From NCBI GenBank assembly GCA_003281605.1, contig QCBM01000004.1, forward strand, positions 106,598-170,597: DNA of 64,000 nucleotides, in the 5' to 3' direction. Shown here in pieces: positions 18,349 to 28,259 of the stretch (position 1 is the first letter of the stretch; the number at the start of each line of letters is the position of its first letter). The notes under the pieces were generated by a model. The model was not told the origin of the DNA, searched no databases, and saw nothing but the letters and a program-made list of their open reading frames with translations. Both the position numbers and the translations under genes were made by a program. This DNA is from Prochlorococcus sp. AG-347-I06 (GTDB lineage: Bacteria > Cyanobacteriota > Cyanobacteriia > PCC-6307 > Cyanobiaceae).

Positions 18349-18840
18349 TTAAATTAAAGAGAGTTTTTTTTCAAGTTTTTTCAATATAGAAATACTTTCC
18401 CCGTTCATAAGTGTACCTGCACCTCCCCAAACCAATCTTAATAATAGATCTACTGGGCTAGAACCAACTTCTTTTACAATTTTAAATCCTATTAACTTGA
18501 AATATCTTACAAGTTTTTTACTATATCCTTCACTATCAAAAATAGCTAAAAGTCTTACTTTGTTGCTGGATTTTTTTTCAATTGCCCAAGCCATAGTTGT
18601 TGCCCATATTAATTCCGAAACAAAAGCAGGAGCTTTACTAAGGATTCTTAAAGTATCAAGCTGAATACCTTGTTTGTTTAAGTAAGTCCAACCTTTCATT
18701 TCGGCCCAAATTTTAATTATGTTATCTTTCTGTTCTGCTATTACGATTCTAAAAAAACATAAACCGAGAGTTTCTCTAACTTGAATTTTAATTAATAATC
18801 CAATTTTACCCGCTAATTTTTCTAATTCTTCAACCTTCAT
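18349..18840 (-). CDS. Conserved cyanobacterial hypothetical protein
   Basis: A 163-residue soluble protein beginning MKVEELEKLAGKIGLLIKIQ. It has a cysteine/phenylalanine strand (LGLCFFRIVIAE), IWAEMKGWTYL, then ELIWATTMAWAIE and VRYFKLIGFKIVKEVG, ending in a RLVWGGAGTLMNG loop. The alternating strands and helices, and a 'RYFKLIGFK' helix-turn like that of N-acetyltransferases, hint at a GNAT-like fold, but I see no clear acetyl-CoA loop. It follows trhO by 11 bases on the minus strand and closes the lysA-cdaA-uppS-bioB-trhO run, so it is probably co-transcribed. Function unknown. Confidence 0.7.
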   Translation of the reverse strand: MKVEELEKLAGKIGLLIKIQVRETLGLCFFRIVIAEQKDNIIKIWAEMKGWTYLNKQGIQLDTLRILSKAPAFVSELIWATTMAWAIEKKSSNKVRLLAIFDSEGYSKKLVRYFKLIGFKIVKEVGSSPVDLLLRLVWGGAGTLMNGESISILKKLEKKLSLI

Positions 18841-18851
18841 AATTTTGAAAA

Positions 18852-19784
18852 TTATTCCTTATGGATTTTATGATTTTCCACTTTTAATCTATCGATCTGT
18901 TTTTGTCTTTCTTCAAACCTTTTCCGATCATCATCACTGAATTGATCTATGCAGAAATGGCATTGGATACCCTTTCTATATTCTTTTCTTTCTTGATCTT
19001 GAATTGAAACTGGCATTCCACATGCATGACAAATCGAATAGGAGCCTTTTTCTAATTCTTGATCTAAAGCAACTCTTTTATCAAAAACATAACATTCACC
19101 TTCAAATAAGTTCTCTTCTTTTGATATATCATCAAGGTATTGAAGAATGCCCCCTTGTAGGTGATATATATTTTTATAACCTTTCTTCTTAAGCAAAGAA
19201 GTAGCTTTTTCACATCTTATTCCTCCGGTACAAAACATTGCTATATTTGCAGACTCTTTATTTTCTAAATGGGTATCTAAATGATCATCCACCCACTTGG
19301 GGAATTCGCTAAAGTTTTTTGTATTTGGATTAATAGAGTTCTGAAATGTACCTATAGACACCTCATAATGATTTCTAGTATCAATGACTATTGTATCTTT
19401 ATTTTTAATTAACTTATTCCAATCAGCTGATTCAATATAGGTCCCATTATTTTCTGAAGGGTTTATTTCAGGGATACCCATCGTAACTATTTCTTTCTTG
19501 ATTTTTATTTTTAATTTTTTGAAGACTTGGTTTTTTGAAAAGTTTACTTTAATATTCAAATTTCTATTATCTGCATATTTATTAAGTAAATTGATAACAA
19601 AATCAATTACATTTTTCTCAGCACAAATAGTTCCATTAATGCCCTCGTTAGCAAAAATTAATAAACCTGAAAGATCGTTTTCATTTTCAATTTCTAATAA
19701 TTTATTTTTAAGATCAAGAATTAAGTTTTCTTGAAATGGGAAGAAAGAGTAAAGAGAAACTATTTTATAATTTTTGCCTTTCAT
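18852..19784 (-). CDS. trhO: tRNA uridine hydroxylase, rhodanese family (TrhO/UPF0176)
   Basis: A 310-residue protein with an N-terminal ferredoxin-like domain (about 1-100), a rhodanese domain containing [13 protein letters not shown] and the catalytic loop [12 protein letters not shown], and a C-terminal part with two Cys pairs (CHACGMP and CHFC) that probably bind zinc. This layout defines the UPF0176 family, whose TrhO members perform oxygen-dependent hydroxylation of uridine 34 in tRNAs. Its start overlaps the bioB stop by 4 bases, indicating translational coupling. Confidence 0.9.
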   Translation of the reverse strand: MKGKNYKIVSLYSFFPFQENLILDLKNKLLEIENENDLSGLLIFANEGINGTICAEKNVIDFVINLLNKYADNRNLNIKVNFSKNQVFKKLKIKIKKEIVTMGIPEINPSENNGTYIESADWNKLIKNKDTIVIDTRNHYEVSIGTFQNSINPNTKNFSEFPKWVDDHLDTHLENKESANIAMFCTGGIRCEKATSLLKKKGYKNIYHLQGGILQYLDDISKEENLFEGECYVFDKRVALDQELEKGSYSICHACGMPVSIQDQERKEYRKGIQCHFCIDQFSDDDRKRFEERQKQIDRLKVENHKIHKE

Positions 19785-20788
19785 AAAGAAGATAATGTTT
19801 TTTCACAAGTTTCAAAATTCTTATTAAATGATACTCCAACCTCTTTAAGAAGTTTTCTGTCTGATTGAAAAGATGGATTTGATGTTGTTAGTAACTCATC
19901 TCCATAAAAAATCGAATTTGCCCCACATTGAAAACATAATATTTGGGCTTCTTTTGTAAGCTTTTCTCTCCCTGCACTTAGTCTTATTTTACTTTTAGGC
20001 ATAAGAATTCTTGCTGTAGCTATCATCCTTATCATTTCAATAGAATCAATTTCTTGATTATCTTCTAAACCAGTGCCTTCGATAGCTACTAATGAATTTA
20101 TAGGAACACTTTCAGGGTGTGGATTCATGTTTGAAAGCACTTCCAAAAGAGATGCTCTATCGCCATTAGTTTCACCCAAGCCTATTATTCCTCCACAACA
20201 AACATTTATTCCTGCATTCTTTACTCTTTTGATAGTGTCTAGTCTGTCTTGATAAGTTCTAGTCGTAATAATATTTTTATAATGCTCAGGACTAGTATCA
20301 AGATTGTGATTATAAGCGGTCAAACCTGCATCAGCCAGTCTGGAAGCTTGTTCTTCTGTAAGCATCCCAGCAGTAACGCATGCTTCCATCCCTAAATCTC
20401 TTACACCCCTAACCATCTCCAACATTGCATTAAAGGATTTCCCATCTCTAATTTCTCTCCACGCCCAACCCATACAAAACCTATCTGCACCCTCATTTTT
20501 TGCTACTTGAGCTCTTGCTAAAACCTCTTCAACTTGAAACTGTGGATGACTTTTGATTTCGCTGGCACTATAAATTGATTGGCTACAGTACGAACAATTT
20601 TCCTCACATCCACCAGTTTTTACGCTGAACAATGATGCTAATTGAATATCGTATTTGTTAAATTTCCTATGGACTTTTTGTGATTCCCACATTAAATCAA
20701 TAAGAGGCATATTAAGTATTTCCAATATTTCCTCTTTATTCCAATCGAACCTAATTTCTTTTAATAACTGATTATTCGAATTAGCCAT
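19781..20788 (-). CDS. bioB: Biotin synthase (radical SAM)
   Basis: The 335-residue protein has the radical SAM motif CEENCSYC, then [38 protein letters not shown] and [13 protein letters not shown], with the conserved arginine of the [2Fe-2S] site in RLSAGRE. It inserts sulfur into dethiobiotin. The length is typical. It lies 5 bases downstream of uppS and overlaps trhO by 4 bases in a compact minus-strand series. Other biotin genes are not in this window. Confidence 0.96.
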   Translation of the reverse strand: MANSNNQLLKEIRFDWNKEEILEILNMPLIDLMWESQKVHRKFNKYDIQLASLFSVKTGGCEENCSYCSQSIYSASEIKSHPQFQVEEVLARAQVAKNEGADRFCMGWAWREIRDGKSFNAMLEMVRGVRDLGMEACVTAGMLTEEQASRLADAGLTAYNHNLDTSPEHYKNIITTRTYQDRLDTIKRVKNAGINVCCGGIIGLGETNGDRASLLEVLSNMNPHPESVPINSLVAIEGTGLEDNQEIDSIEMIRMIATARILMPKSKIRLSAGREKLTKEAQILCFQCGANSIFYGDELLTTSNPSFQSDRKLLKEVGVSFNKNFETCEKTLSSL

Positions 20789-20793
20789 TTTTA

Positions 20794-21597
20794 TTAGGAA
20801 ATATATTGAGAATCTTCAAAAGATTCATTTGGTAATGATTCTATACCGCCGAAACGTCTATTTCTTGATTGGTAATCGATTATTGCTTTAAGAAATTCAT
20901 GCTCATTGAACTCTGGCCAAAGTACTTCAGATATATAAATTTCTGAATATGCTAATTGCCATAATAAAAAATTACTTATCCTTTTTTCACCACTAGTTCT
21001 TATTAGTAATTCTGGATCAGTAATTCCTCGTGTTAAAAGCTCTGAATTAAATAATTCTTCATTAATTTCACTTGGTTTTATTTCCCCAGAAGAAGATTTT
21101 AATGCTAGTTCTTTTGCAACTTTTACTATTTCTTGTCTACCTCCGTAATTAACACAAACATTGAATAAAAATTTATCGTTGTTTTTAGTAAGTGATTCTG
21201 AACTAAATATTATTTCTTTTAAATTTTTTGGGAAAGGACTTAAATCTCCAATAAATTTTATTTTTGTTGATTCTTGATGTATTTCATCAATTTCGTTTTT
21301 CAAAACTTCGCTAAAAAGATTTATGAGAAAATCGACCTCTTTTGATGGTCTTGTCCAATTCTCAGTTGAAAAAGCATAAACAGTAATTACTTTACAACCT
21401 AAATTTTTTGCAGCTTTGAGAATTTTTTTTAATACACTAACTCCCTGTTTATGTCCAAATGATCGGGGTAAACCTTTTCTAGTCGCCCATCTCCCATTGC
21501 CGTCCATAATAATTGCTACATGCTTGGGCAATTTTTGCTTATCTATTTTCATTAATAAGTCAGTAATTTTATCATCTATTACTTTTTCTAAACTCAT
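20794..21597 (-). CDS. uppS: Isoprenyl transferase (undecaprenyl diphosphate synthase)
   Basis: The 267-residue cis-prenyltransferase shows [13 protein letters not shown], where the Asp binds Mg-diphosphate, then [27 protein letters not shown] and the C-terminal [22 protein letters not shown] with SEIYIS. It makes the C55 carrier for peptidoglycan and other envelope polymers from farnesyl diphosphate and isopentenyl diphosphate. The start lies 3 bases after the cdaA stop. The link of uppS with cdaA and lysA suggests a cell-envelope unit. Confidence 0.95.
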   Translation of the reverse strand: MSLEKVIDDKITDLLMKIDKQKLPKHVAIIMDGNGRWATRKGLPRSFGHKQGVSVLKKILKAAKNLGCKVITVYAFSTENWTRPSKEVDFLINLFSEVLKNEIDEIHQESTKIKFIGDLSPFPKNLKEIIFSSESLTKNNDKFLFNVCVNYGGRQEIVKVAKELALKSSSGEIKPSEINEELFNSELLTRGITDPELLIRTSGEKRISNFLLWQLAYSEIYISEVLWPEFNEHEFLKAIIDYQSRNRRFGGIESLPNESFEDSQYIS

Positions 21598-21600
21598 TAG

Positions 21601-22509
21601 TTAATCCTTTTTGTTAATAAAAACTTCTGATTTTCCTGACTCTTTTTTATTAATATCACTGATTATATTATCACTCGAGTCTGTCTTTTGAAATGAAACA
21701 TTTTTAGTTAAAGCTGCTTTATTTGCTCCCATAGAGTTTTGATTCCCAATAAATTTTGCAAGAAGTTCTTGTAACCTGCTGCTGGTTATTGGCCTCTCGA
21801 GTTTGCCTTGGTTTGCTAATGATAAGGTACCTGTTTCTTCAGAAACAACAATACAAATACATCTGTCAAATCTTTCTGTAATTCCTAATGCTGCTAAATG
21901 TCTTGTGCCATATCTACTTATTCCTTGTCTTGAGAGAGGAAGTATTACCCCAGCAGAAATTATTTTATTTCCTTTCACAAGAACTGCTCCATCATGTAAA
22001 GGCGTATCTGTAGCAAAAAGATTTATTAAAAGGTCAGTTGATAATTGTGCTTCAATATTGGTACCTGAATATAAAAAATCTTCAGGTCTTAAATCGCTCC
22101 CCAAATCTACAACTATTAAAGCACCTCTTCTATTTTGAGAGAGTTTACCGGCAGTATCCACTAACTGAGTAATGGTAGTTGAAGTTGCTCTAAATTCCTT
22201 TGGTGGATTCCCAAGTAATACAGCTAGCCTCCCAGTGCCTAATAATTCCATTAATCTTCTTAACTCTCCTTGCCAAAGGATCGCTAATGAGAGAGAGCAA
22301 GCGAGGACTACAGCATCAATTAATTTTGATGTTAGTGGTAAGTATGCATATCTTTGAATAAACCATGCGGATGATACTAAAAACAAATATCCTCTTAGAA
22401 GCCATAATGTCCGTTGTTCTTTTACTCTAGAAAATAATAATAGTCCGAAACCAACAGCAAATAAGACATCTAATATAAGCTTTAAATTTATAATCCCCCA
22501 GAAATTCAC
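21601..22509 (-). CDS. cdaA: Diadenylate cyclase CdaA (c-di-AMP synthase)
   Basis: The 302-residue protein has three N-terminal membrane spans (about residues 5-25, 38-55 and 62-80), then a DAC domain with GALIVVDLG, the DGA motif at 173-175, and GTRHLAALG at 201-209, followed by VVSEETGTLSLANQG. CdaA joins two ATP to make c-di-AMP, a second messenger that controls potassium and osmotic balance and, in cyanobacteria, day/night behaviour. The usual GTRHRAA reads GTRHLAA here. The C-terminal ~40 residues are a polar tail. It sits between lysA (28 bases upstream) and uppS (3 bases downstream). Confidence 0.93.
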   Translation of the reverse strand: MNFWGIINLKLILDVLFAVGFGLLLFSRVKEQRTLWLLRGYLFLVSSAWFIQRYAYLPLTSKLIDAVVLACSLSLAILWQGELRRLMELLGTGRLAVLLGNPPKEFRATSTTITQLVDTAGKLSQNRRGALIVVDLGSDLRPEDFLYSGTNIEAQLSTDLLINLFATDTPLHDGAVLVKGNKIISAGVILPLSRQGISRYGTRHLAALGITERFDRCICIVVSEETGTLSLANQGKLERPITSSRLQELLAKFIGNQNSMGANKAALTKNVSFQKTDSSDNIISDINKKESGKSEVFINKKD

Positions 22510-22537
22510 ACTAAAAACAAAATTAATTTAAATGTAC

Positions 22538-23911
22538 CTAATTTTGTTTGATAAAGCGATCAGGTAATACGTCATATTTTAAAAGATCTAATGGGCTTTC
22601 TCTTTTTTGAATAATTTCTGCCTCTCCATCTTTTACTAATAGAGCAGCAGGTCTTGGAATTCTGTTGTAGTTAGAACTCATTGAATTATTATATGCACCA
22701 GTCCCAAAAACACATATAAGATCTCCTGTTTTACACTCTGCTAGCTCAATTTCTTTAAACAACACATCTCCCGATTCGCAGTGCTTACCAGCAATAGTAT
22801 ACTTATTTTTGGAGTTAATATTAAATGGATTACTTACTAAACATGCAGAATAATTTGATTGATATGTAATTGGCCTTGGATTATCACTCATACCACCATC
22901 AACGGATAAATATGTTCTGATACCGGGAATTTCTTTAAAAGCGCCAATTTTGTAAATGGTTATACCTGCTGTAGATACAATAGATCTACCAGGTTCGCAC
23001 ATTAATGTGGGAAAATTTAAATTGTTTTTTTTACAAGCTTCAACAACGGAAGAAGAAATTGTTTTTACCCATTCATCAATTGAAGGGGGATCATCACTTT
23101 CTGTATACCTAATACCTAAACCCCCTCCAACATTTAGTTCCTCAATATTATGACCAAATTTTTTGGCTTCTAAAATTACCTTTACCATTATTTCTCCCAG
23201 ATCCTTATGAGGGTCTAGTTCAAAAATCTGTGAACCAATATGAGCATGTAAACCTTTTAATTTTAGGTGCTTTGTTTTGCTAATTCTCTTAAACAGAATA
23301 TTTAAATATTCTATTCCGAAACCAAATTTGCTATCAAATGATCCAGTTCTAATATATTCATGAGTATGGCACTCTATCCCAGGAGTAAAGCGAATCATTA
23401 TTTCTAGATCATGATTAAATGAATTTGAGATCTCATCTAATCTTTCTAAGTCGTAATCATTATCTACGATGACCTTAATGTTATTTCTAACTGCGAATTC
23501 TAATTCTTTGTCTGATTTGTTGTTACCATGAAAAACAATTTTTTCATTTGGGACCCCACCTTTAATAGCAGTTAATAGTTCTCCTTCTGAAACAGCATCA
23601 AGTCCTAAACCTTCCGAAGAAACAAGACTACTCATGAAAATGGAACTATTTGCCTTAGAAGCATATATGGGCAAGGATTTTCCTGGGTAATATTTTTCTA
23701 ATGCTTTTTTGTACGCTTTACAAGAATTTCTTAAAGTGATTTCATCTAAAATATAAAGGGGAGAATCATATTTTTTAACTAGTTCTTCAATAGAACATCC
23801 ACCAACTGACAATTTCCCATCACCTTCAATGGATGTGGTAATAGGAATAATATTTCTGTTAGGACTTTCCAAGTCAATTTTTTGTTTTAAAAAAGATTGT
23901 TTTTCTTCCAT
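22538..23911 (-). CDS. lysA: Diaminopimelate decarboxylase
   Basis: A 457-residue fold-III PLP enzyme with the PLP lysine in YASKANSS, then HGNNKSDKEL, the helix GLHAHIGSQI, the phosphate-binding NVGGGLGIRY and CEPGRSIVS, CESGDVL with its substrate-binding cysteine, and GAYNNSMSSNYN near the C-terminus. It converts meso-diaminopimelate to lysine, so it also drains the peptidoglycan precursor. It is the first gene of the minus-strand run and diverges from rimI with an 87-base gap. An alternative fold-III decarboxylase role is unlikely given the motifs. Confidence 0.95.
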   Translation of the reverse strand: MEEKQSFLKQKIDLESPNRNIIPITTSIEGDGKLSVGGCSIEELVKKYDSPLYILDEITLRNSCKAYKKALEKYYPGKSLPIYASKANSSIFMSSLVSSEGLGLDAVSEGELLTAIKGGVPNEKIVFHGNNKSDKELEFAVRNNIKVIVDNDYDLERLDEISNSFNHDLEIMIRFTPGIECHTHEYIRTGSFDSKFGFGIEYLNILFKRISKTKHLKLKGLHAHIGSQIFELDPHKDLGEIMVKVILEAKKFGHNIEELNVGGGLGIRYTESDDPPSIDEWVKTISSSVVEACKKNNLNFPTLMCEPGRSIVSTAGITIYKIGAFKEIPGIRTYLSVDGGMSDNPRPITYQSNYSACLVSNPFNINSKNKYTIAGKHCESGDVLFKEIELAECKTGDLICVFGTGAYNNSMSSNYNRIPRPAALLVKDGEAEIIQKRESPLDLLKYDVLPDRFIKQN

Positions 23912-23952
23912 GGGAGAACTTTAGATAAAGCTTTGCCAAAACTGTCATATTT

Positions 23953-23958
23953 TATAAT
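23953..23958 (+). promoter_or_regulatory. Consensus -10 box upstream of rimI
   Basis: TATAAT at 23953-23958 matches the sigma70 consensus and lies 40 bases before the rimI ATG, implying a short leader. No well-spaced -35 is evident: the closest, TTGCCA at 23934-23939, has only a 13-base spacer. It is in the lysA/rimI divergent gap. Confidence 0.35.
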
Positions 23959-23998
23959 GATTTTAGATTTGAACTTTATAGATTTAAATACATAATAA

Positions 23999-24439
23999 AT
24001 GATATCTATCAAACAAATATATAAGAAAGATATTGATTTGTGTTATGAATTAGATTCAAATACAATTTCGCTATGGAGTAAAGAACAATGGGTTAACGAA
24101 TTCAAAAAAGATGGTACAAGAATATTTGGATTGTTAATTAAAAATTTAGTCATTGGAATATGTGTTTTTCAAGTTGTTCTTGATGAAGCTCAAATAAATT
24201 ATTTTGTTGTAAAGAAGAAATTTAGAAAAAAGGGATTTGGATCTTATCTTATGAGCTATTTAATAAAAAAATGTGAAAAATTAAATTTAAAGAAATTACA
24301 TCTAGAGGTTTCTCAGAATAATGTTACTGCTGAAAGTTTTTATAGTCGCTTTGATTTTTCTACTGTGGGAATAAGAAAAAATTATTATAAAGATGGTTCA
24401 CATGCTCTTTTAAAAGAAAAAAAATTAACAACAAAATAA
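23999..24439 (+). CDS. rimI: GNAT acetyltransferase, RimI-like
   Basis: A 146-residue GNAT protein with the acetyl-CoA binding loop region FVVKKKFRKKGFGSYLM (about residues 68-84, with R/K-x-x-G-x-G), then LHLEVSQNNVTAESFYSRFDFSTVG and YYKDGSHALL, which fit ribosomal-protein S18 alanine N-acetyltransferase RimI. The glutamate after strand four (LEVSQNN) and the tyrosine in FYSRF are in the expected positions. The usual QGRGxG loop is degenerate (KKGFG). Substrate is inferred from the family only. Confidence 0.78.
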   Translation: MISIKQIYKKDIDLCYELDSNTISLWSKEQWVNEFKKDGTRIFGLLIKNLVIGICVFQVVLDEAQINYFVVKKKFRKKGFGSYLMSYLIKKCEKLNLKKLHLEVSQNNVTAESFYSRFDFSTVGIRKNYYKDGSHALLKEKKLTTK

Positions 24440-24574
24440 TATAAAAATTTAAATGTTCGGATAACCAGAATCCTTGAAATTACTATAATTTCTTGCTATA
24501 TCACTAAAAAAGTTCAATTTAATTTGATAAATAATACTTTTGGGTATTCACAAAAGCTCATTCTGAACACAAAA

Positions 24575-24603
24575 TTGACATATTACTGGTAGGTTATTAA
24601 TAG
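24575..24603 (+). promoter_or_regulatory. Candidate sigma70-type promoter of clpC
   Basis: A perfect -35 TTGACA (24575-24580) is followed after 17 bases by TAATAG (24598-24603), a moderate -10 match, 15 bases before the clpC ATG. The leader would be very short. A CTTTTG/CAAAAG stem (24537-24542 with 24551-24556) precedes it. The rest of the 179-base gap shows only a small GGAT/ATCC stem just after rimI. Confidence 0.35.
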
Positions 24604-24618
24604 GAATTTAATCTTCTA

Positions 24619-27144
24619 ATGTTTGAAAGATTTACAGAAAAGGCTATAAAAGTCATTATGCTTGCTCAAGAGGAAGCTCGCAGACTTGGTCATAATTTTG
24701 TTGGAACTGAACAAATTCTTTTGGGGTTAATTGGAGAAGGAACTGGGGTAGCAGCAAAAGTACTTAAATCACTTGGAGTCAATTTAAAGGATTCCAGAAT
24801 AGAGGTGGAAAAGATAATTGGTAGAGGTTCAGGGTTTGTAGCTGTAGAAATACCTTTTACTCCCAGAGCTAAAAGAGTTCTAGAACTATCTTTAGAAGAG
24901 GCTCGTCAACTTGGCCACAATTACATTGGCACAGAACATTTATTGTTAGGTTTGATAAGAGAAGGTGAAGGTGTTGCTGCAAGAGTTCTTGAAAATCTTA
25001 ATATTGACCTTACCAAAGTTAGAACTCAAGTCATAAGAATGCTTGGTGAAACCGCCGAAGTTGGCACTGGCTCCAGTACAACCAAGGGCAACTTAAAAAC
25101 TGCTACTCTTGATGAATTCGGAACAAATTTAACAAAATTAGCAAGTGAATCAAAATTAGACCCAGTCGTTGGTCGCCATTCAGAAATAGATCGTGTAGTT
25201 CAAATATTAGGTAGGAGGACAAAAAATAATCCTGTTCTTATTGGGGAACCAGGTGTAGGTAAAACAGCTATCGCAGAAGGTTTAGCTCAAAGAATACAAA
25301 CTGGTGATATACCAGACATACTTGAAGATAAAAGAGTTTTAACTCTTGATATAGGTCTTTTGGTAGCAGGAACAAAATATAGAGGTGAATTTGAAGAAAG
25401 GTTAAAAAAAATAATGGAAGAAATTAAATCAGCAGGTAACGTCATTCTTGTCATAGATGAAGTGCATACTTTAATTGGTGCTGGAGCTGCTGAAGGAGCT
25501 ATAGATGCAGCAAATATACTTAAGCCAGCATTAGCTAGAGGGGAACTTCAATGTATCGGAGCAACAACTCTAGATGAATATAGAAAACATATTGAAAGAG
25601 ATGCTGCTCTAGAAAGAAGATTCCAACCTGTAATGGTAGGAGAGCCATCAATAGAAGATACAATTGAAATTTTAAAAGGTCTTAGAGAGCGTTACGAACA
25701 ACATCATCGTCTAAAAATTACTGATGATGCGCTAGAGGCTGCCGCTCATTTAGGGGATCGTTACATTTCTGACAGATTTTTACCTGACAAGGCTATTGAC
25801 CTCATCGACGAGGCTGGAAGTAGAGTTCGTTTAATAAACTCTAAACTTCCTCCTGAAGCAAAACAAATAGATAGAGAACTAAGACAAGTCCAAAAACAAA
25901 AGGAAGAATCTGTAAGAGACCAAAATTTCGATCAAGCTGGCCAATTACGTGAAAAAGAGATGGAATTGTCTTCAAAAATTAAAGAGGTTTTGGACAATAA
26001 AAAAGAATCTACAACTGGTGATCAATCTGATTCTGATAATTCTGTAAAAAGTGATTCAAAACTTTTACAAAGCCCCCTTGTTAGTGAAGAGGATGTAGCT
26101 CATATTGTGGCTTCATGGACAGGTGTTCCTGTTCAAAAATTAACAGAAACAGAATCAGTCAAGCTTCTAAATATGGAGGAAACACTTCACCAAAGGCTAA
26201 TTGGACAAGATGAAGCTGTAAAGGCTGTCTCGAGAGCTATAAGAAGAGCAAGAGTTGGATTAAAAAATCCTAATAGACCCATAGCAAGTTTTATTTTTTC
26301 TGGACCTACCGGTGTTGGTAAAACTGAATTAACTAAATCATTGGCTTCATATTTCTTCGGTAGTGAAGAAGCAATGATCAGATTAGATATGTCAGAATTC
26401 ATGGAAAGACATACAGTTAGTAAACTTATAGGCTCCCCTCCTGGCTATGTTGGTTTTAATGAAGGTGGTCAGCTTACTGAAGCTGTTAGAAGACGGCCTT
26501 ATACTGTCGTTTTATTTGATGAAGTTGAAAAGGCGCATCCAGATGTTTTTAACTTATTATTGCAACTACTTGAAGACGGAAGATTAACTGACTCCAAAGG
26601 GAGAACTGTAGATTTTAAAAATACATTGTTAATAATGACTTCTAATATCGGGTCAAAAGTAATCGAAAAAGGTGGTGGCGGACTAGGATTCGAATTCTCA
26701 GGTGATTCAGTTGAAGATAGCCAATATAATAGAATTAAATCACTAGTTAATGAAGAACTTAAGCAATACTTTAGGCCTGAATTTTTAAATAGACTTGATG
26801 AAATAATTGTATTCAGACAATTAACTAAAAATGAAGTTAAAGAAATTGCTGAAATAATGTTACAAGAGGTTTTTATCCGACTACAAGATAAAGGTATTAA
26901 ATTAAATGTCACCGATGCTTTCAAAGATAGACTTGTTGAAGAAGGTTATAATCCTTCATACGGAGCGAGACCTTTAAGAAGAGCAGTTATGCGTTTACTA
27001 GAAGATAGTTTGGCTGAAGAAGTTCTTTCTGGGAGAATTAAAGATGGAGATAATGCTTTAGTTGATATAGATGATAATAAAAAAGTTACAATAAATATTT
27101 CTTCTGAAGAATCATCTCAAGAGCTAGCAGGTGCTAACTTCTAA
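24619..27144 (+). CDS. clpC: ATP-dependent Clp protease ATPase ClpC
   Basis: An 841-residue Hsp100 protein: two N-terminal Clp repeats (about 5-145, with [13 protein letters not shown] and [13 protein letters not shown]), AAA+ module 1 with GEPGVGKTA and [12 protein letters not shown], a UVR motif ([20 protein letters not shown]) in the middle region, and module 2 with GPTGVGKTE and [12 protein letters not shown]. ClpC unfolds substrates for the ClpP/R protease and is essential in cyanobacteria. The UVR motif separates ClpC from ClpA and ClpB. A short acidic C-terminal tail ends the protein. An antisense frame across module 2 is a shadow. Confidence 0.97.
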   Translation: MFERFTEKAIKVIMLAQEEARRLGHNFVGTEQILLGLIGEGTGVAAKVLKSLGVNLKDSRIEVEKIIGRGSGFVAVEIPFTPRAKRVLELSLEEARQLGHNYIGTEHLLLGLIREGEGVAARVLENLNIDLTKVRTQVIRMLGETAEVGTGSSTTKGNLKTATLDEFGTNLTKLASESKLDPVVGRHSEIDRVVQILGRRTKNNPVLIGEPGVGKTAIAEGLAQRIQTGDIPDILEDKRVLTLDIGLLVAGTKYRGEFEERLKKIMEEIKSAGNVILVIDEVHTLIGAGAAEGAIDAANILKPALARGELQCIGATTLDEYRKHIERDAALERRFQPVMVGEPSIEDTIEILKGLRERYEQHHRLKITDDALEAAAHLGDRYISDRFLPDKAIDLIDEAGSRVRLINSKLPPEAKQIDRELRQVQKQKEESVRDQNFDQAGQLREKEMELSSKIKEVLDNKKESTTGDQSDSDNSVKSDSKLLQSPLVSEEDVAHIVASWTGVPVQKLTETESVKLLNMEETLHQRLIGQDEAVKAVSRAIRRARVGLKNPNRPIASFIFSGPTGVGKTELTKSLASYFFGSEEAMIRLDMSEFMERHTVSKLIGSPPGYVGFNEGGQLTEAVRRRPYTVVLFDEVEKAHPDVFNLLLQLLEDGRLTDSKGRTVDFKNTLLIMTSNIGSKVIEKGGGGLGFEFSGDSVEDSQYNRIKSLVNEELKQYFRPEFLNRLDEIIVFRQLTKNEVKEIAEIMLQEVFIRLQDKGIKLNVTDAFKDRLVEEGYNPSYGARPLRRAVMRLLEDSLAEEVLSGRIKDGDNALVDIDDNKKVTINISSEESSQELAGANF

Positions 27145-27159
27145 TCATAAAAAGTAGAT

Positions 27160-28251
27160 ATGCTTTCTATCTCTCCAGAAACTATATACAGGGGAAATTA
27201 TGCTTGGGAAAAATCTTTACCTCAAATTACTAAATTAACTAAAAGTCCATTAATTCTAGGTAGAGGGTTTCAAACGAATAATTTGAGAAATAATATTTTT
27301 AAAGATTTAAAAAATCTAAAACTTAATGTAAATTCTGCTAATTTGGAATTTGATTGTTGTTACGAAGATATTTCAAGGGTTAAAAATATTATTTCAAATA
27401 ATAATAATGATTGTGTTATCGCAGCTGGAGGTGGCAAAGTTCTAGACTCTGGAAAATATATAGCCGAGTCTCTCAATATCCCTTGTATTACAGTTCCCCT
27501 TAGTGCCTCAACATGTGCTGGTTGGACAGCCTTATCGAATATTTATACAAAGGATGGTCAGTTTATAAAAGATGTTGCATTAGGATCTTGTCCGAAAATA
27601 CTAGTTTTTGATCATAAATTTATTCAAACAGCTCCATCAAGAACACTTGCAAGTGGCATAGCAGATGCCTTAGCAAAATGGTACGAATCCTCAATAACAA
27701 GTTCAAAAATAGATGATGGTCTTGTTCAACAAGCAATTCAGATATCAAGAGTTTTAAGAGATCAACTATTGATAGATGGAGGAAAAGCATTTAAAGGTCA
27801 ATTTGAAAATAATCTATCTTGGCAAAATACTGTAGAAGCATGTGGACTTACAGCAGGATTAGTTGGCGGTATTGGTGGAGAAAAATGTAGGACTGCAGCA
27901 GCGCACGCTATTCATAATGCAATTACTCAGATAATCACCCCCAACAAATTCTTACATGGTGAGATTGTTGGGGTTGGATTATTATTGCAATTAAGACTAG
28001 AAGAAATGAAAAATAATAATAAATTAGCTGATCAATCAATTAAACAATTATTTGTACTAATGAAAGAATTGAATTTGCCAACTACTATTGGACAACTTGG
28101 AATAAATGTTTTTGAAAATAATAATTTAGAGAAAATTGCTGATTTTACTTGTCGAGATAAATCTGAAATTCACTTTTTGCCTTTTGAAATTAATAAACGT
28201 GACATAATAGAGGTTATTTCAAATTTTGAACAACAAAAAATTAAAACATAA
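27160..28251 (+). CDS. Iron-containing alcohol dehydrogenase family, glycerol dehydrogenase-like
   Basis: A 363-residue protein of the GldA group. It has the NAD-binding loop AAGGGKVLDSGKY, a SASTCAGWTALS loop, and likely metal ligands in ASGIADALAKW (Asp), AHAIHNAI (His) and FLHGEIVGVGL (His). These positions match glycerol dehydrogenase and related glycerol-1-phosphate-type dehydrogenases. Glycerol oxidation is not an obvious need in a photoautotroph, so the substrate is open; a reductive role on a C3 compound is possible. It lies 15 bases after clpC and 8 before an alpha/beta hydrolase, suggesting one transcript. Confidence 0.82.
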   Translation: MLSISPETIYRGNYAWEKSLPQITKLTKSPLILGRGFQTNNLRNNIFKDLKNLKLNVNSANLEFDCCYEDISRVKNIISNNNNDCVIAAGGGKVLDSGKYIAESLNIPCITVPLSASTCAGWTALSNIYTKDGQFIKDVALGSCPKILVFDHKFIQTAPSRTLASGIADALAKWYESSITSSKIDDGLVQQAIQISRVLRDQLLIDGGKAFKGQFENNLSWQNTVEACGLTAGLVGGIGGEKCRTAAAHAIHNAITQIITPNKFLHGEIVGVGLLLQLRLEEMKNNNKLADQSIKQLFVLMKELNLPTTIGQLGINVFENNNLEKIADFTCRDKSEIHFLPFEINKRDIIEVISNFEQQKIKT

Positions 28252-28259
28252 ATATTTTT

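Noticed and set aside
26499..26924. 141-residue frame antisense to clpC
   Set aside because: It lies wholly opposite the highly conserved second AAA+ module and has serine/leucine-rich composition typical of the antisense of coding DNA; no ribosome site.
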